Part shown: positions 16,530 to 24,122 of the stretch, piece by piece | How positions within the stretch are numbered: the stretch's first letter is position 1 | Layout of the letters: each line of letters opens with the position of its first letter | Source: Acidimicrobiales bacterium | GTDB taxonomy: Bacteria > Actinomycetota > Acidimicrobiia > Acidimicrobiales > Aldehydirespiratoraceae | Reading direction: 5' to 3' | Assembly: GCA_041394245.1 (NCBI GenBank) | Contig: JAWKIR010000002.1 | Location: 2,852,001 to 2,916,000, forward strand | Length of the DNA stretch: 64,000 nucleotides | Made by a program: the position numbers and the translations under genes | The notes under the pieces: model-generated | Seen by the model: the letters and a program-made list of their open reading frames with translations, nothing else | The model's database searches: none | Told to the model about the DNA's origin: nothing

Positions 16530-18557
16530 ATGTCTCCACAACTCACGCCGCGACCCGCTGATCTCTCGACGACCGGATCGTCCGACACGCTCGTTCTCGA
16601 CGTGCCGGCCGCCCGCGAACTGGTCGGGGCGCTGACGAACGCCGCCGAGGCGCTGGCCGTCGATCACCTTGCGCTGCGGTCGATGCTCGACGAAGCCACC
16701 GCCATCCTCCGAGCCGACCACACGGGCGCACTGGTGCCGCTCACGGCCGCGCGTCAGGCATGCGCCGGACTCGCTGCGGATCTGAGGTTCCGTGTCGATC
16801 TGGTCGAGCGGACCACACACTCGCTCGACCGGATCGACGAATTGTCGCGGGGCGACTCGGCCTGGGGAACCCGCGAGCGCCGACGCCTGCTGCTCGGTCT
16901 GGTCGGCGGCGATGTCGACCACGCCCGGCGGGTCGAACGGGCGATGGCGGCAGGGCACGATGCCGCCGCGGCATTCCGGATCGTCGATGCCGAGCTGCGC
17001 CTCGAGTATCGGGTCGGTGCGCTCATGGAGGCGTTTTCGATCGACGAGGCCGCCGCCCTCGCCATGGTCGAACGGGTCGACGCGGCACTGATCGATCTCC
17101 TCGACCGGGGCTACGCCACCGACGACGCAGTGGCCGCGCTCGCGATCGTCGAGAACTTCGGGCTCGACCTCGCCACCGCACTCGACCATGCCGCTGCCGT
17201 CGGGATCGACCTGCACGCCGCACTCGGACAGATGCTCACGGCCCGCGCGCTCGGGGTGACCCTGGCCGAGTATGTCGCGCTCACCGGTCTGGAGGAGCAC
17301 TTCGCGGTGTTCGACAACGCCACCGGAGGCTCCCGCGACCAGCGGGTGTCGGCCAAGGACCTCGAGTTCGTCGTCGCCCATCCGTGGCGGTTCACTCCGA
17401 GCCAGGTACTCGCCGCCCAGGCGCTGCTCGACCAGCCGCTCCTGCGCAATCGGCTCGACACCGCCAACCACAACGCCGACCTCTTCTCCGGCACCGCCTT
17501 CGGGTCGATGGAGCCCGGCGACGGCCTGATCGCCGACGTCGACCTGCACGCCTTCCTGCTGAAGGCCCAGCTCCACACGATCCTCGGCGACTACGCCGAC
17601 CGGATCGACGTCGCGAACGATCCGTCGGGCATCGTCGACGGGTTCCGTTCCGAGAACGACTTCCGCGCGTTCATCGCCGACAACCCCGACCTCCCCGAGT
17701 CGGTCCTGGCCGCGGCGACGGTGGCACTCGAGTCCGGATGGTTCGACCAGACCTGGTGGGACGAGCACAAGGACGAGCTGGCGATGGGGGCGGCGCTGCT
17801 CGCCGCAGGGCTGGTCGTCGTCGCGACCGGTGGTGCCGCCTCGATGATCCTCGTGGTCGGCGCCGGCGCGCTCGCCGGTGGAGCGACGACGGTCGCCATC
17901 AACCTCGCCACCGGCGCACCGATACTCGACGACGCCCTCATGAACTCGGTCAGGGGTGGCTTCATCGGCGCCGGCGTGCATGGTGTCGTCACGGGCGCAG
18001 CGGCCTACGGGACGGCGTCGACGGGGGTCGCTCGGGTCGCCGCCGTCGCCGGCGCGACATCGGGTGCCGCCGACGTCGTGGCCGCCGGAGGCGTCGACCT
18101 GCTCATCGACGAGCAGTATGAGGCGGCCGTCCACGGCATGGCCAACGACGTCGGCAATGTCGCCGGGGCGATCGACCTCGGCCTCAGTGCCGGCGAGTGG
18201 GCGAGCCGTACGCCGGTCACCTTCGATTCGGTCGAGGAGCAACTCGCCGCGCTGTCCGACCGGATCAGCCGACAGCGCCAGCTCCGCCACATCAAGGATT
18301 CACCGCTGCACCGGTCGGGGGGCTACTTCGTCGATCCGGCCGATGCCCAGCGGGTGCTCGACGCCGTCCACGATGGGTCGGCGGAGGTCTTCGGGATCAC
18401 TCGCGGTCAGGATCTCCTGGTGCGCTACGACGAGGTCATCGGGATCCATGTCAACCGCAACGGCGGAGTCGTGCCGGGCATCGAGACCACGACGTTCACC
18501 GTCAAGGGAAGCGCGAAGCCGAGTGTGGTGCCGGTGCGTCCGGGGAGGACGGAGTGA
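16530..18557 (+). CDS. Polymorphic toxin-like protein with C-terminal Ntox50-like domain
   Basis: This 675-residue protein has a long alpha-helical N-terminal half, a Gly/Ala-rich hydrophobic stretch (about 415-470) as in pre-toxin regions, and a compact C-terminal domain (about 580-675). The latter contains RQLRHIKDSPLHR, VDPADAQRVLD, YDEVIGIHV and a final VVPVRPG, resembling polymorphic toxin type 50 domains (KHI-GT, DP-xLL, IG, T-VPxRP pattern). That family is predicted to act as a nuclease. The downstream gene overlaps by one base (TGATG) and encodes a small acidic protein, as expected for immunity. No signal peptide or secretion locus is visible here, so the export route is unknown. The toxin call is from residue patterns only. 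Confidence 0.6.
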   Translation: MSPQLTPRPADLSTTGSSDTLVLDVPAARELVGALTNAAEALAVDHLALRSMLDEATAILRADHTGALVPLTAARQACAGLAADLRFRVDLVERTTHSLDRIDELSRGDSAWGTRERRRLLLGLVGGDVDHARRVERAMAAGHDAAAAFRIVDAELRLEYRVGALMEAFSIDEAAALAMVERVDAALIDLLDRGYATDDAVAALAIVENFGLDLATALDHAAAVGIDLHAALGQMLTARALGVTLAEYVALTGLEEHFAVFDNATGGSRDQRVSAKDLEFVVAHPWRFTPSQVLAAQALLDQPLLRNRLDTANHNADLFSGTAFGSMEPGDGLIADVDLHAFLLKAQLHTILGDYADRIDVANDPSGIVDGFRSENDFRAFIADNPDLPESVLAAATVALESGWFDQTWWDEHKDELAMGAALLAAGLVVVATGGAASMILVVGAGALAGGATTVAINLATGAPILDDALMNSVRGGFIGAGVHGVVTGAAAYGTASTGVARVAAVAGATSGAADVVAAGGVDLLIDEQYEAAVHGMANDVGNVAGAIDLGLSAGEWASRTPVTFDSVEEQLAALSDRISRQRQLRHIKDSPLHRSGGYFVDPADAQRVLDAVHDGSAEVFGITRGQDLLVRYDEVIGIHVNRNGGVVPGIETTTFTVKGSAKPSVVPVRPGRTE

Positions 18558-18937
18558 TGGACGACCATCTGGGGGAGGACCGTCGGTCGGAGGCGCACCA
18601 GTTCACGACGCGCATGTTCCTGGCGGTGTGCGAGGCGGCCTTGGGCGCGTTCGACGACAACCTCTGGGGTATCGCCTTCACGACGGAGTTCGAGACCGAG
18701 ACCGTCGATCTCCATCTGTTCTTCGAGGTGGAGCCGACCGATCTCGACCGCTACGAGATCTCCGAGTTCGCATTCGCCTTCGATGCCATCGGCGAGGTCG
18801 GACTGCGCATCCATCGAACCGTCATGGCTGCCGAGAGGTTCGTCCCCGACCACGGCCCGTTGATCTGGTGTTTCCGCCGTCGCCATCCCGCGGCAGAGCT
18901 GCCCGACGACGTCGGCTTCGAGGAGCTCGACTACTAG
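18557..18937 (+). CDS. Putative immunity protein for the adjacent toxin
   Basis: A 126-residue, strongly acidic soluble protein with no membrane segment or recognised family. It runs MDDHLGEDRRSEAHQ, then a beta-rich middle (IAFTTEFETETVDLHLFFEV) and a tail ending FEELDY. Its start is coupled to the toxin stop (TGATG). The small size, acidity and position directly after a toxin-like C-terminal domain are the usual hallmarks of an immunity gene. The function is inferred from context alone. Its stop codon overlaps the convergent ABC-F stop by four bases (CTAG region). Confidence 0.55.
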   Translation: MDDHLGEDRRSEAHQFTTRMFLAVCEAALGAFDDNLWGIAFTTEFETETVDLHLFFEVEPTDLDRYEISEFAFAFDAIGEVGLRIHRTVMAAERFVPDHGPLIWCFRRRHPAAELPDDVGFEELDY

Positions 18938-20517
18938 CTCGACCAGGCAACAGCGGGATCGTCGACCTCTCGCACGTCGGCGTCGTCGGTGAAGGCGACG
19001 AAACGATCGAACGAACGCAGGAACCAACGGTCGTGGGTGACGCACACCACCGTCCCCTCGAACACTGCGAGTCCGGCCTCGAGGGCCTCGGCCGACGCGA
19101 CGTCGAGATTGTCGGTCGGTTCGTCGAGCAGGAGCAGGTTGGCGCCGTCGATCTCGAGCAGCAGGATCTGGAAACGCGCCTGTTGACCTCCCGAGAGGGT
19201 CTCCCATGCCTGATCGGCGGCCAGGTTCAGCTCGTAGCGCCGGAGCCGCGCCATGGCCGGCCCCCGATTGAGGTCGCGGGCCGCGAGGATGTCGATCAGG
19301 GGGCGTCCGCGGAGTTCGGGATGATCGTGGGTCTGGTTGAACAGGCCCGCCACGACTCGGGCGCCCAGTTTCCACTCGCCCTCGTGGTCGACGTCGCCGC
19401 CTGCGAGGAGGCGCAGGAAATGCGACTTGCCGGTGCCGTTGCGGCCGACCACGGCGACCCGTTCACCGAACCAGATCTCCAGATCGAACGGATACGTGAG
19501 GTCGCTGAGTTCGAGCTGTTCGCACATCACGACGCGCTTGCCGGTGCGGCCCCCCTCGAGTCGCATGTCGATCTTCTGCTCGCGGGCGAGCTCGCGGGGT
19601 GCACCCTGCTCGTCGAAGTGACGAAGCCTGGTCTCGGCGGCGCGGGCCCGACTCGCGTTGGCGTCGCTCATCGCGGCGCGGCGCTTCTGCTCCTTCATGT
19701 GGTTCACGAGACGCTTGCGCTCCTCGGCCCACCGGCGCTGCTCGTCGCTGATGAGCGACAGGCGATGCTCGCGCGCCTCGCTCCAGGTCGAGAACGATTC
19801 ACCGTGGGTCCACGCGCCGTTCGCCTCGATCGTCACGACCTTCTGCGACGCCTCGGCGAGCAGCTCGCGGTCGTGGCTGACGAAGAGCACCGCCTTCGGG
19901 GTCGCTCGGATCCGTTCGGCCAACCACTCCTTGCCCGGCACGTCGAGGAAGTTGTCGGGCTCGTCGAGCAGGAGGACGTCGTGTTCGGAGCGCAGCAACA
20001 GTTCCAACGCCATGCGCTTCTGCTCACCTCCGGAGAAGGTCGCCATCGACCGATCGGCGATGTCGGACCACGGGAGGTCGGTGACGCGATGGGCACACTC
20101 CTCCCAGAGGACCTCGGCGTCGTAGCCGCCGATGCCGCCCCAGAGATCGAGCGCCTTCGCGTACTTCATGCCGTCGTCGGTGCCATCCATCATCTGGCCG
20201 TGGGCCCGATCGAGGCGAGCGCCGACCTCCCGGAGCTCGGGGGAGGACAGCGACAGATAGAGATCGCGCACGGTCGTCGAGCTGTCGAGGGCACCGACCA
20301 GCTGGGTCATCACGCCGAGCGAACCCTGGACGGAGATGGTGCCGTCGGTCGGCGTTTCCGTCCCGGCGACGAGTCGCATCACCGTGGTCTTGCCGGCGCC
20401 ATTGGCGCCGACCAAGGCGACGTGCTCGCCCTCGCCCACGCGAAACGACACGTCGTCGAGCAGCATCTGCCCGTCGGGAAGCGACCATCCGAGATGGCTG
20501 ACCTGGATGGAACCCAC
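18934..20517 (-). CDS. ABC-F family ATPase (ribosome-associated, EttA/Uup-like)
   Basis: The 527-residue protein has two ABC modules and no membrane segments. The first has Walker A GANGAGKTT, signature FSGGEQKR and Walker B LLLDEPDNFLD; the second has GRNGTGKSH, LSGGQQAR and LLLDEPTDNLD. Between them lies a charged helical linker rich in Arg/Glu (SDEQRRWAEERKRLVNHM), the P-site tRNA interaction motif region of ABC-F proteins. Members act on the ribosome in translation or antibiotic protection. The GTG at 20517 follows a TAGCGT -10 box by eight bases. It diverges from the esterase gene. Confidence 0.93.
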   Translation of the reverse strand: MGSIQVSHLGWSLPDGQMLLDDVSFRVGEGEHVALVGANGAGKTTVMRLVAGTETPTDGTISVQGSLGVMTQLVGALDSSTTVRDLYLSLSSPELREVGARLDRAHGQMMDGTDDGMKYAKALDLWGGIGGYDAEVLWEECAHRVTDLPWSDIADRSMATFSGGEQKRMALELLLRSEHDVLLLDEPDNFLDVPGKEWLAERIRATPKAVLFVSHDRELLAEASQKVVTIEANGAWTHGESFSTWSEAREHRLSLISDEQRRWAEERKRLVNHMKEQKRRAAMSDANASRARAAETRLRHFDEQGAPRELAREQKIDMRLEGGRTGKRVVMCEQLELSDLTYPFDLEIWFGERVAVVGRNGTGKSHFLRLLAGGDVDHEGEWKLGARVVAGLFNQTHDHPELRGRPLIDILAARDLNRGPAMARLRRYELNLAADQAWETLSGGQQARFQILLLEIDGANLLLLDEPTDNLDVASAEALEAGLAVFEGTVVCVTHDRWFLRSFDRFVAFTDDADVREVDDPAVAWSS

Positions 20518-20525
20518 GGCCGTCG

Positions 20526-20588
20526 ACGCTAGCGGGCACCGCGCCGACCCCAGGCCGGTTTCCGCGGACCCGTCGACATCGGTAAGTT
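20526..20588. promoter_or_regulatory. Divergent leaderless promoters, ABC-F (-) and esterase (+)
   Basis: The minus-strand TAGCGT at 20526-20531 is eight bases before the ABC-F GTG. The plus-strand TAAGTT at 20583-20588 is six bases before the esterase ATG at 20595. Neither start has a clear Shine-Dalgarno. Confidence 0.45.
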
Positions 20589-20594
20589 CGCCGG

Positions 20595-21614
20595 ATGCCC
20601 GACATCGCGAACGACCGCCGTCTCGACCCCCGGATCAAGGCGATGCTGGCGGCCATGCCGGAAGCGGAACCCCGCGATGTGTCGAGCTGGGAGGAACTCG
20701 TCGAGGAGGCTGCGGCCAACGACATGGCGCAGACGGTCACCGCCTTCATGGAGATCCACGACACCGAGGAGGTCGCCCCGTCGGCCGGGCTCCGGATGTC
20801 GGAGTACTCCTTCACGTCGTCGCCCGACGGCAACACGGTCAAGATCAACCTGATCCGGCCCGACAACGACGAGACCGTGCCGTGCGTCTACTACATCCAT
20901 GGCGGGGCGATGGCCACGTTGTCCGCCTTCGACGGGAACTATCGGGCGTGGGGAAAGATCATCGCCGCCAACGGTGTGGCGGTGGCGATGGTGGACTTCC
21001 GCAACTCGGTCGTGCCGTCATCGGCGCCCGAGGTCGCGAAGTATCCGGCCGGTCTGAACGACTGCGTGGCCGGCCTGCACTGGGTCATCGACAATGCCGA
21101 ACTCCTCTCCATCGATGCCGGCCGGGTCACCCTCGCCGGCGAGAGCGGCGGTGGGAACCTCGCGATCGCGACCACGATGCGGCTCAAGGCGAGCGGTGAA
21201 CTCGGCCTGATCCGGGGGCTCTACGCCCTGTGTCCCTACATCGCCGGGGAGTGGCCGCTCCCGCAGTATCCGTCGTCGACCGAGAACCACGGGATCTTGT
21301 TGAGCCTGCACGACAACCGGCCGCGGATGGGCTACGGCATCGAGGCCTTCGAGGCGAAGGACCCGATGGCGTGGCCGGCGTTCGCCACCGTCGACGATGT
21401 CGCCGGGTTTCCGAAGACGATGATCAGCGTGAACGAATGTGATCCCTTGCGCGACGAGGGGATCGAGTTCTATCGACTCCTCCTCGAGGCCGGCGTGGAC
21501 GCCCGATGCCGCCAGGTGATGGGCACGATGCACGGCATCGAGATCTTCCCCCTGATCTGCACGGAGATCTCGCGCGACACCGCCCGCGATCTCGCCGCCT
21601 TCGCCACGGACTGA
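20595..21614 (+). CDS. Alpha/beta hydrolase, HSL-type esterase/lipase
   Basis: The 339-residue protein has the hormone-sensitive-lipase signature: an oxyanion-hole HGG in YYIHGGAMATL, the nucleophile elbow GESGGGN, an acid-region strand ISVNECDPLRDEGIEFY supplying Asp, and a catalytic His in GTMHGIEIF. It would hydrolyse short- or medium-chain esters in the cytoplasm. No signal peptide is present. The ATG follows a TAAGTT -10 box by six bases. Confidence 0.88.
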   Translation: MPDIANDRRLDPRIKAMLAAMPEAEPRDVSSWEELVEEAAANDMAQTVTAFMEIHDTEEVAPSAGLRMSEYSFTSSPDGNTVKINLIRPDNDETVPCVYYIHGGAMATLSAFDGNYRAWGKIIAANGVAVAMVDFRNSVVPSSAPEVAKYPAGLNDCVAGLHWVIDNAELLSIDAGRVTLAGESGGGNLAIATTMRLKASGELGLIRGLYALCPYIAGEWPLPQYPSSTENHGILLSLHDNRPRMGYGIEAFEAKDPMAWPAFATVDDVAGFPKTMISVNECDPLRDEGIEFYRLLLEAGVDARCRQVMGTMHGIEIFPLICTEISRDTARDLAAFATD

Positions 21615-21641
21615 CCGGGTACGACGACCGACCGCGGCGAG

Positions 21642-22406
21642 TCAGGTGCCGCGGGCGTCGGGCAGCGCGTCGAGCGCGATCACCGGCACGTGGATCCAGC
21701 CCTCGACCCGGGCGACGTCGCGATGTTCCGGCGGCGCCGACGTCGTCAGTCCCATGTGGGCGAGACCGGCGACGACGGCGGTGATCACCGCGTCGAGGTC
21801 GTCGTCGTTGTCCACGAGTCGGCCGGCCGTTCCGGCGAGATCGATGTGGTCCGCCAGCGCGTCGACGATCGCGCGGCGGGCGTCGGTCCCCGCCTCGTCC
21901 TTGTAGCCGGTGGAACGCAGCCCCCACTTCGCGAGCGACCCGCCGGGATACGTCTCGTAGACCCCCGCCGCGCCGCTGCGGTCGGCTCCGGCTCCGGCGA
22001 TCCGTTCGAGGATCCGGATCCCCCGCAGCGCGACGATGCCGAGCCGGTCGGTCGACACGCTCAACGGATCACGCGGCACATGGTTGGTGCGGATCCACTG
22101 ATCGGTGGTGCGCAGTCGGAGTGCTCGCGGTGTCGTGTCGACATCGGCGACCGAACGGCCCTCGTGGTGTCGGCGCACCGTCTCGACGAAATCGGATGGC
22201 CAACCGAACGGGCAGTCCAGGCCTGTCGCGTCGGCCGCATCGGCGTGGGCGACGATGAGATCGTCGTCGGCGGGGCGGGCCAGCTCGACGACCCGTGGGT
22301 GCTCCTCCCACTCGATCACACAGAGGCTGGACTTCTTCGGCTGCGACGCGAGGTCGACGCCCACGACGCGGAGTGGGCGGTCGGATGGATCGGGCCGCGT
22401 GGACAT
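21642..22406 (-). CDS. DUF429 family protein
   Basis: The roughly 254-residue protein has the DUF429 pattern: an N-terminal VVGVDLASQPKKSSLCVIEW strand like an RNase H-fold start (GVDxA), GLDCPFGWPSDF, a central VYETYPGGSLAKWGL (the family YE-YP motif) and a C-terminal DDDLDAVITAVVAGL acidic helix. These proteins are predicted to be RNase H-like nucleases of unknown role. The ATG at 22406 lies seven bases after a TACCGT -10 box. That box overlaps the promoter of the divergent Ddn gene. Confidence 0.82.
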   Translation of the reverse strand: MSTRPDPSDRPLRVVGVDLASQPKKSSLCVIEWEEHPRVVELARPADDDLIVAHADAADATGLDCPFGWPSDFVETVRRHHEGRSVADVDTTPRALRLRTTDQWIRTNHVPRDPLSVSTDRLGIVALRGIRILERIAGAGADRSGAAGVYETYPGGSLAKWGLRSTGYKDEAGTDARRAIVDALADHIDLAGTAGRLVDNDDDLDAVITAVVAGLAHMGLTTSAPPEHRDVARVEGWIHVPVIALDALPDARGT

Positions 22407-22413
22407 CCGAGCC

Positions 22414-22423
22414 ACGGTAGGTT
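22414..22423. promoter_or_regulatory. Overlapping bidirectional leaderless promoter
   Basis: Only 23 bases separate the divergent starts at 22406 and 22430. The minus-strand -10 TACCGT (22414-22419) and plus-strand -10 TAGGTT (22418-22423) share two base pairs, and each is six or seven bases from its start codon. Simultaneous firing seems sterically impossible. Confidence 0.55.
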
Positions 22424-22429
22424 CACCCC

Positions 22430-22864
22430 ATGCCGAGTGACGCGATGCTCAAGGGAATGAATGCGCTCCACCGAGGGCTCCTCAAGGTCAGCGGCGGCCG
22501 CCTCGGGTGGACGGCCGCGAAGATGCCGGTGCTCGAGCTCACGACGACGGGGCGCAAGTCGGGCAAGAAGCGTTCCGTGATGCTCACCTCGCCGCACCAG
22601 GACGGCGATTCGCTCCTGATCGTCGCGTCACGAGGCGGCGACGACATCCATCCGGCGTGGTTCCTCAACCTGCGCGACGATCCCGCGGTCGAGGTGGCAC
22701 TCGGGGGCAAGGAGGCCAAGCCCTACACGGCTCGAGTGCTGTCGTCGGAGGAGCGGGCCGAGCTGTGGGACAAGGTCACATCGGACTTCGCGAACTACGG
22801 CGGCTACCAGAAGAAGACCGACCGTGAGATCCCGCTCGTCTATCTCGATCCGGTCGAGACGTAG
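22430..22864 (+). CDS. Deazaflavin (F420)-dependent nitroreductase family protein (Ddn-like)
   Basis: The 144-residue protein has the Ddn split-barrel pattern: LELTTTGRKSGKKRSVML, then VASRGGDDIHPAWFLNLRDDP, VEVALGGKEAK and a C-terminal YGGYQKKTDREIPLVYL. Family members use F420H2 to reduce quinones or nitroimidazoles, often at the membrane. F420 use fits an actinomycete. The 3' end overlaps the convergent MFS gene by 25 bases. A TAGGTT box six bases upstream of the ATG indicates a leaderless mRNA. Confidence 0.9.
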   Translation: MPSDAMLKGMNALHRGLLKVSGGRLGWTAAKMPVLELTTTGRKSGKKRSVMLTSPHQDGDSLLIVASRGGDDIHPAWFLNLRDDPAVEVALGGKEAKPYTARVLSSEERAELWDKVTSDFANYGGYQKKTDREIPLVYLDPVET

Positions 22865-24045
22865 GCGAGGCTGCGGCTGCGGTCCTGGATGAACGGCCAG
22901 GCGAGCGCCACGCCGATCGCCGCCAACACGACCATGCCGACCGCCGCGGCGCCGTAGGCGACGGCTCGACCCGGGCCCTCGTAGAGACCGGCGATCACGG
23001 GGGCCGCGATGCCGGCCGTCAACGACTGCGCGGCGCCCATGAGGCCCTGCGCTCCCGCCTGACGCGCCTCGGGCACGGCCATGGAGATGGCGACGCCCGA
23101 CGACGCCACGGTGATCCCGTCGGCGCAGGCATGCAGCATCGCGACGGCGAAGATCCAGCCGCCGGTCGGGAGCTGTCCGTAGGCGAACATGAAGGCGGCA
23201 CCTGCGAGCAGGCCCGCGGTGCCGATCCGGAACGGCCCGATGCGCTGGGCCAGCCGTCCGCTCGTCGGCCCGAGCACCACGAGGGGGACCGCGAACAGGG
23301 TGATGCCGAGGTTGGCGAGCCAGTCGGTGGTGGCGAGGTCCTCGTGGACGACGTCCCACAGGGCGTCGAACGCGCCGATCATCAAGAAGACGGCGCTGCC
23401 GAGCACGACGGCACCGGCGACGACCCGATTGCGCAGCAGGCCGAGTGCGAGGCGCTGGCCGGTCTCGTCGGGGGTCTCCTCGACGGCGATCGCGAGGGCG
23501 AACGGGATGATGGCGATCGTGAGCGCGCTGACGACGACGAACGGCGAGGCGAGGCCGAACGGGCCCACCAACGCCGCACTGATGGCGGGGCCGCAGGCGA
23601 AGCCGAAGACGTCGGCACTGAGCAGCCGACCGAGGTTCTGACCGAGATTGTCGGGGTCGGCCAGGATCACGATCCGGCGAATGGCGGGCAATGACGCGCC
23701 GATGCCCACACCCGACACCAGGCGGCCGGCGAGGAGCGGGACGAGCGCCGTGCCGAACGCCATCATCAGGAGGCCCACCACGTTGGCCAGGACGCCGGCG
23801 ATGATCAGCTTCCGGGCGTGGCCCCGATCGGCCAACGGCGCGATGAAGATCTGGGCCAGGAACGCAGAGATGAACCCGGCACCGATGAGCACGCCCAGCC
23901 AGGTCTCCGCGATCCCGTACTCGTCGCGATAGTCGCCGACCACGGTGAAGAGCACGCCGTAGCCCGACGCGAGGGCGGCCGAGAGCGCGGAGAAGACCCA
24001 CGCCGGCGGGATGCGGCTGCGCAGCGACGTGGCGGTCTCGGACAC
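22840..24045 (-). CDS. MFS transporter
   Basis: A 401-residue integral membrane protein with about 12 hydrophobic helices. It has the MFS motif A region after helix 2 (LADRGHARKLII) and helix 4-5 sequences (GRLVSGVGIGASLPAIRR). A long cytoplasmic loop divides two six-helix halves (around EETPDETGQRLAL). It resembles drug/proton antiporters; the substrate is unknown. The GTG start at 24045 lies six bases after a TAGCCT -10 box and diverges from the SGNH gene. It overlaps the Ddn gene tail-to-tail. Confidence 0.9.
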   Translation of the reverse strand: MSETATSLRSRIPPAWVFSALSAALASGYGVLFTVVGDYRDEYGIAETWLGVLIGAGFISAFLAQIFIAPLADRGHARKLIIAGVLANVVGLLMMAFGTALVPLLAGRLVSGVGIGASLPAIRRIVILADPDNLGQNLGRLLSADVFGFACGPAISAALVGPFGLASPFVVVSALTIAIIPFALAIAVEETPDETGQRLALGLLRNRVVAGAVVLGSAVFLMIGAFDALWDVVHEDLATTDWLANLGITLFAVPLVVLGPTSGRLAQRIGPFRIGTAGLLAGAAFMFAYGQLPTGGWIFAVAMLHACADGITVASSGVAISMAVPEARQAGAQGLMGAAQSLTAGIAAPVIAGLYEGPGRAVAYGAAAVGMVVLAAIGVALAWPFIQDRSRSLAYVSTGSR

Positions 24046-24051
24046 CCGGGC

Positions 24052-24116
24052 AGGCTACGGACTCGCCGCGGCGATCGCCGCGATTTCCAGACGCCCGGAC
24101 CACGCGGGCCTAGGCT
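24052..24116. promoter_or_regulatory. Divergent leaderless promoters, MFS (-) and SGNH hydrolase (+)
   Basis: TAGCCT on the minus strand (24052-24057) is six bases before the GTG at 24045. TAGGCT on the plus strand (24111-24116) is six bases before the ATG at 24123. Confidence 0.55.
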
Positions 24117-24122
24117 CCGGCG

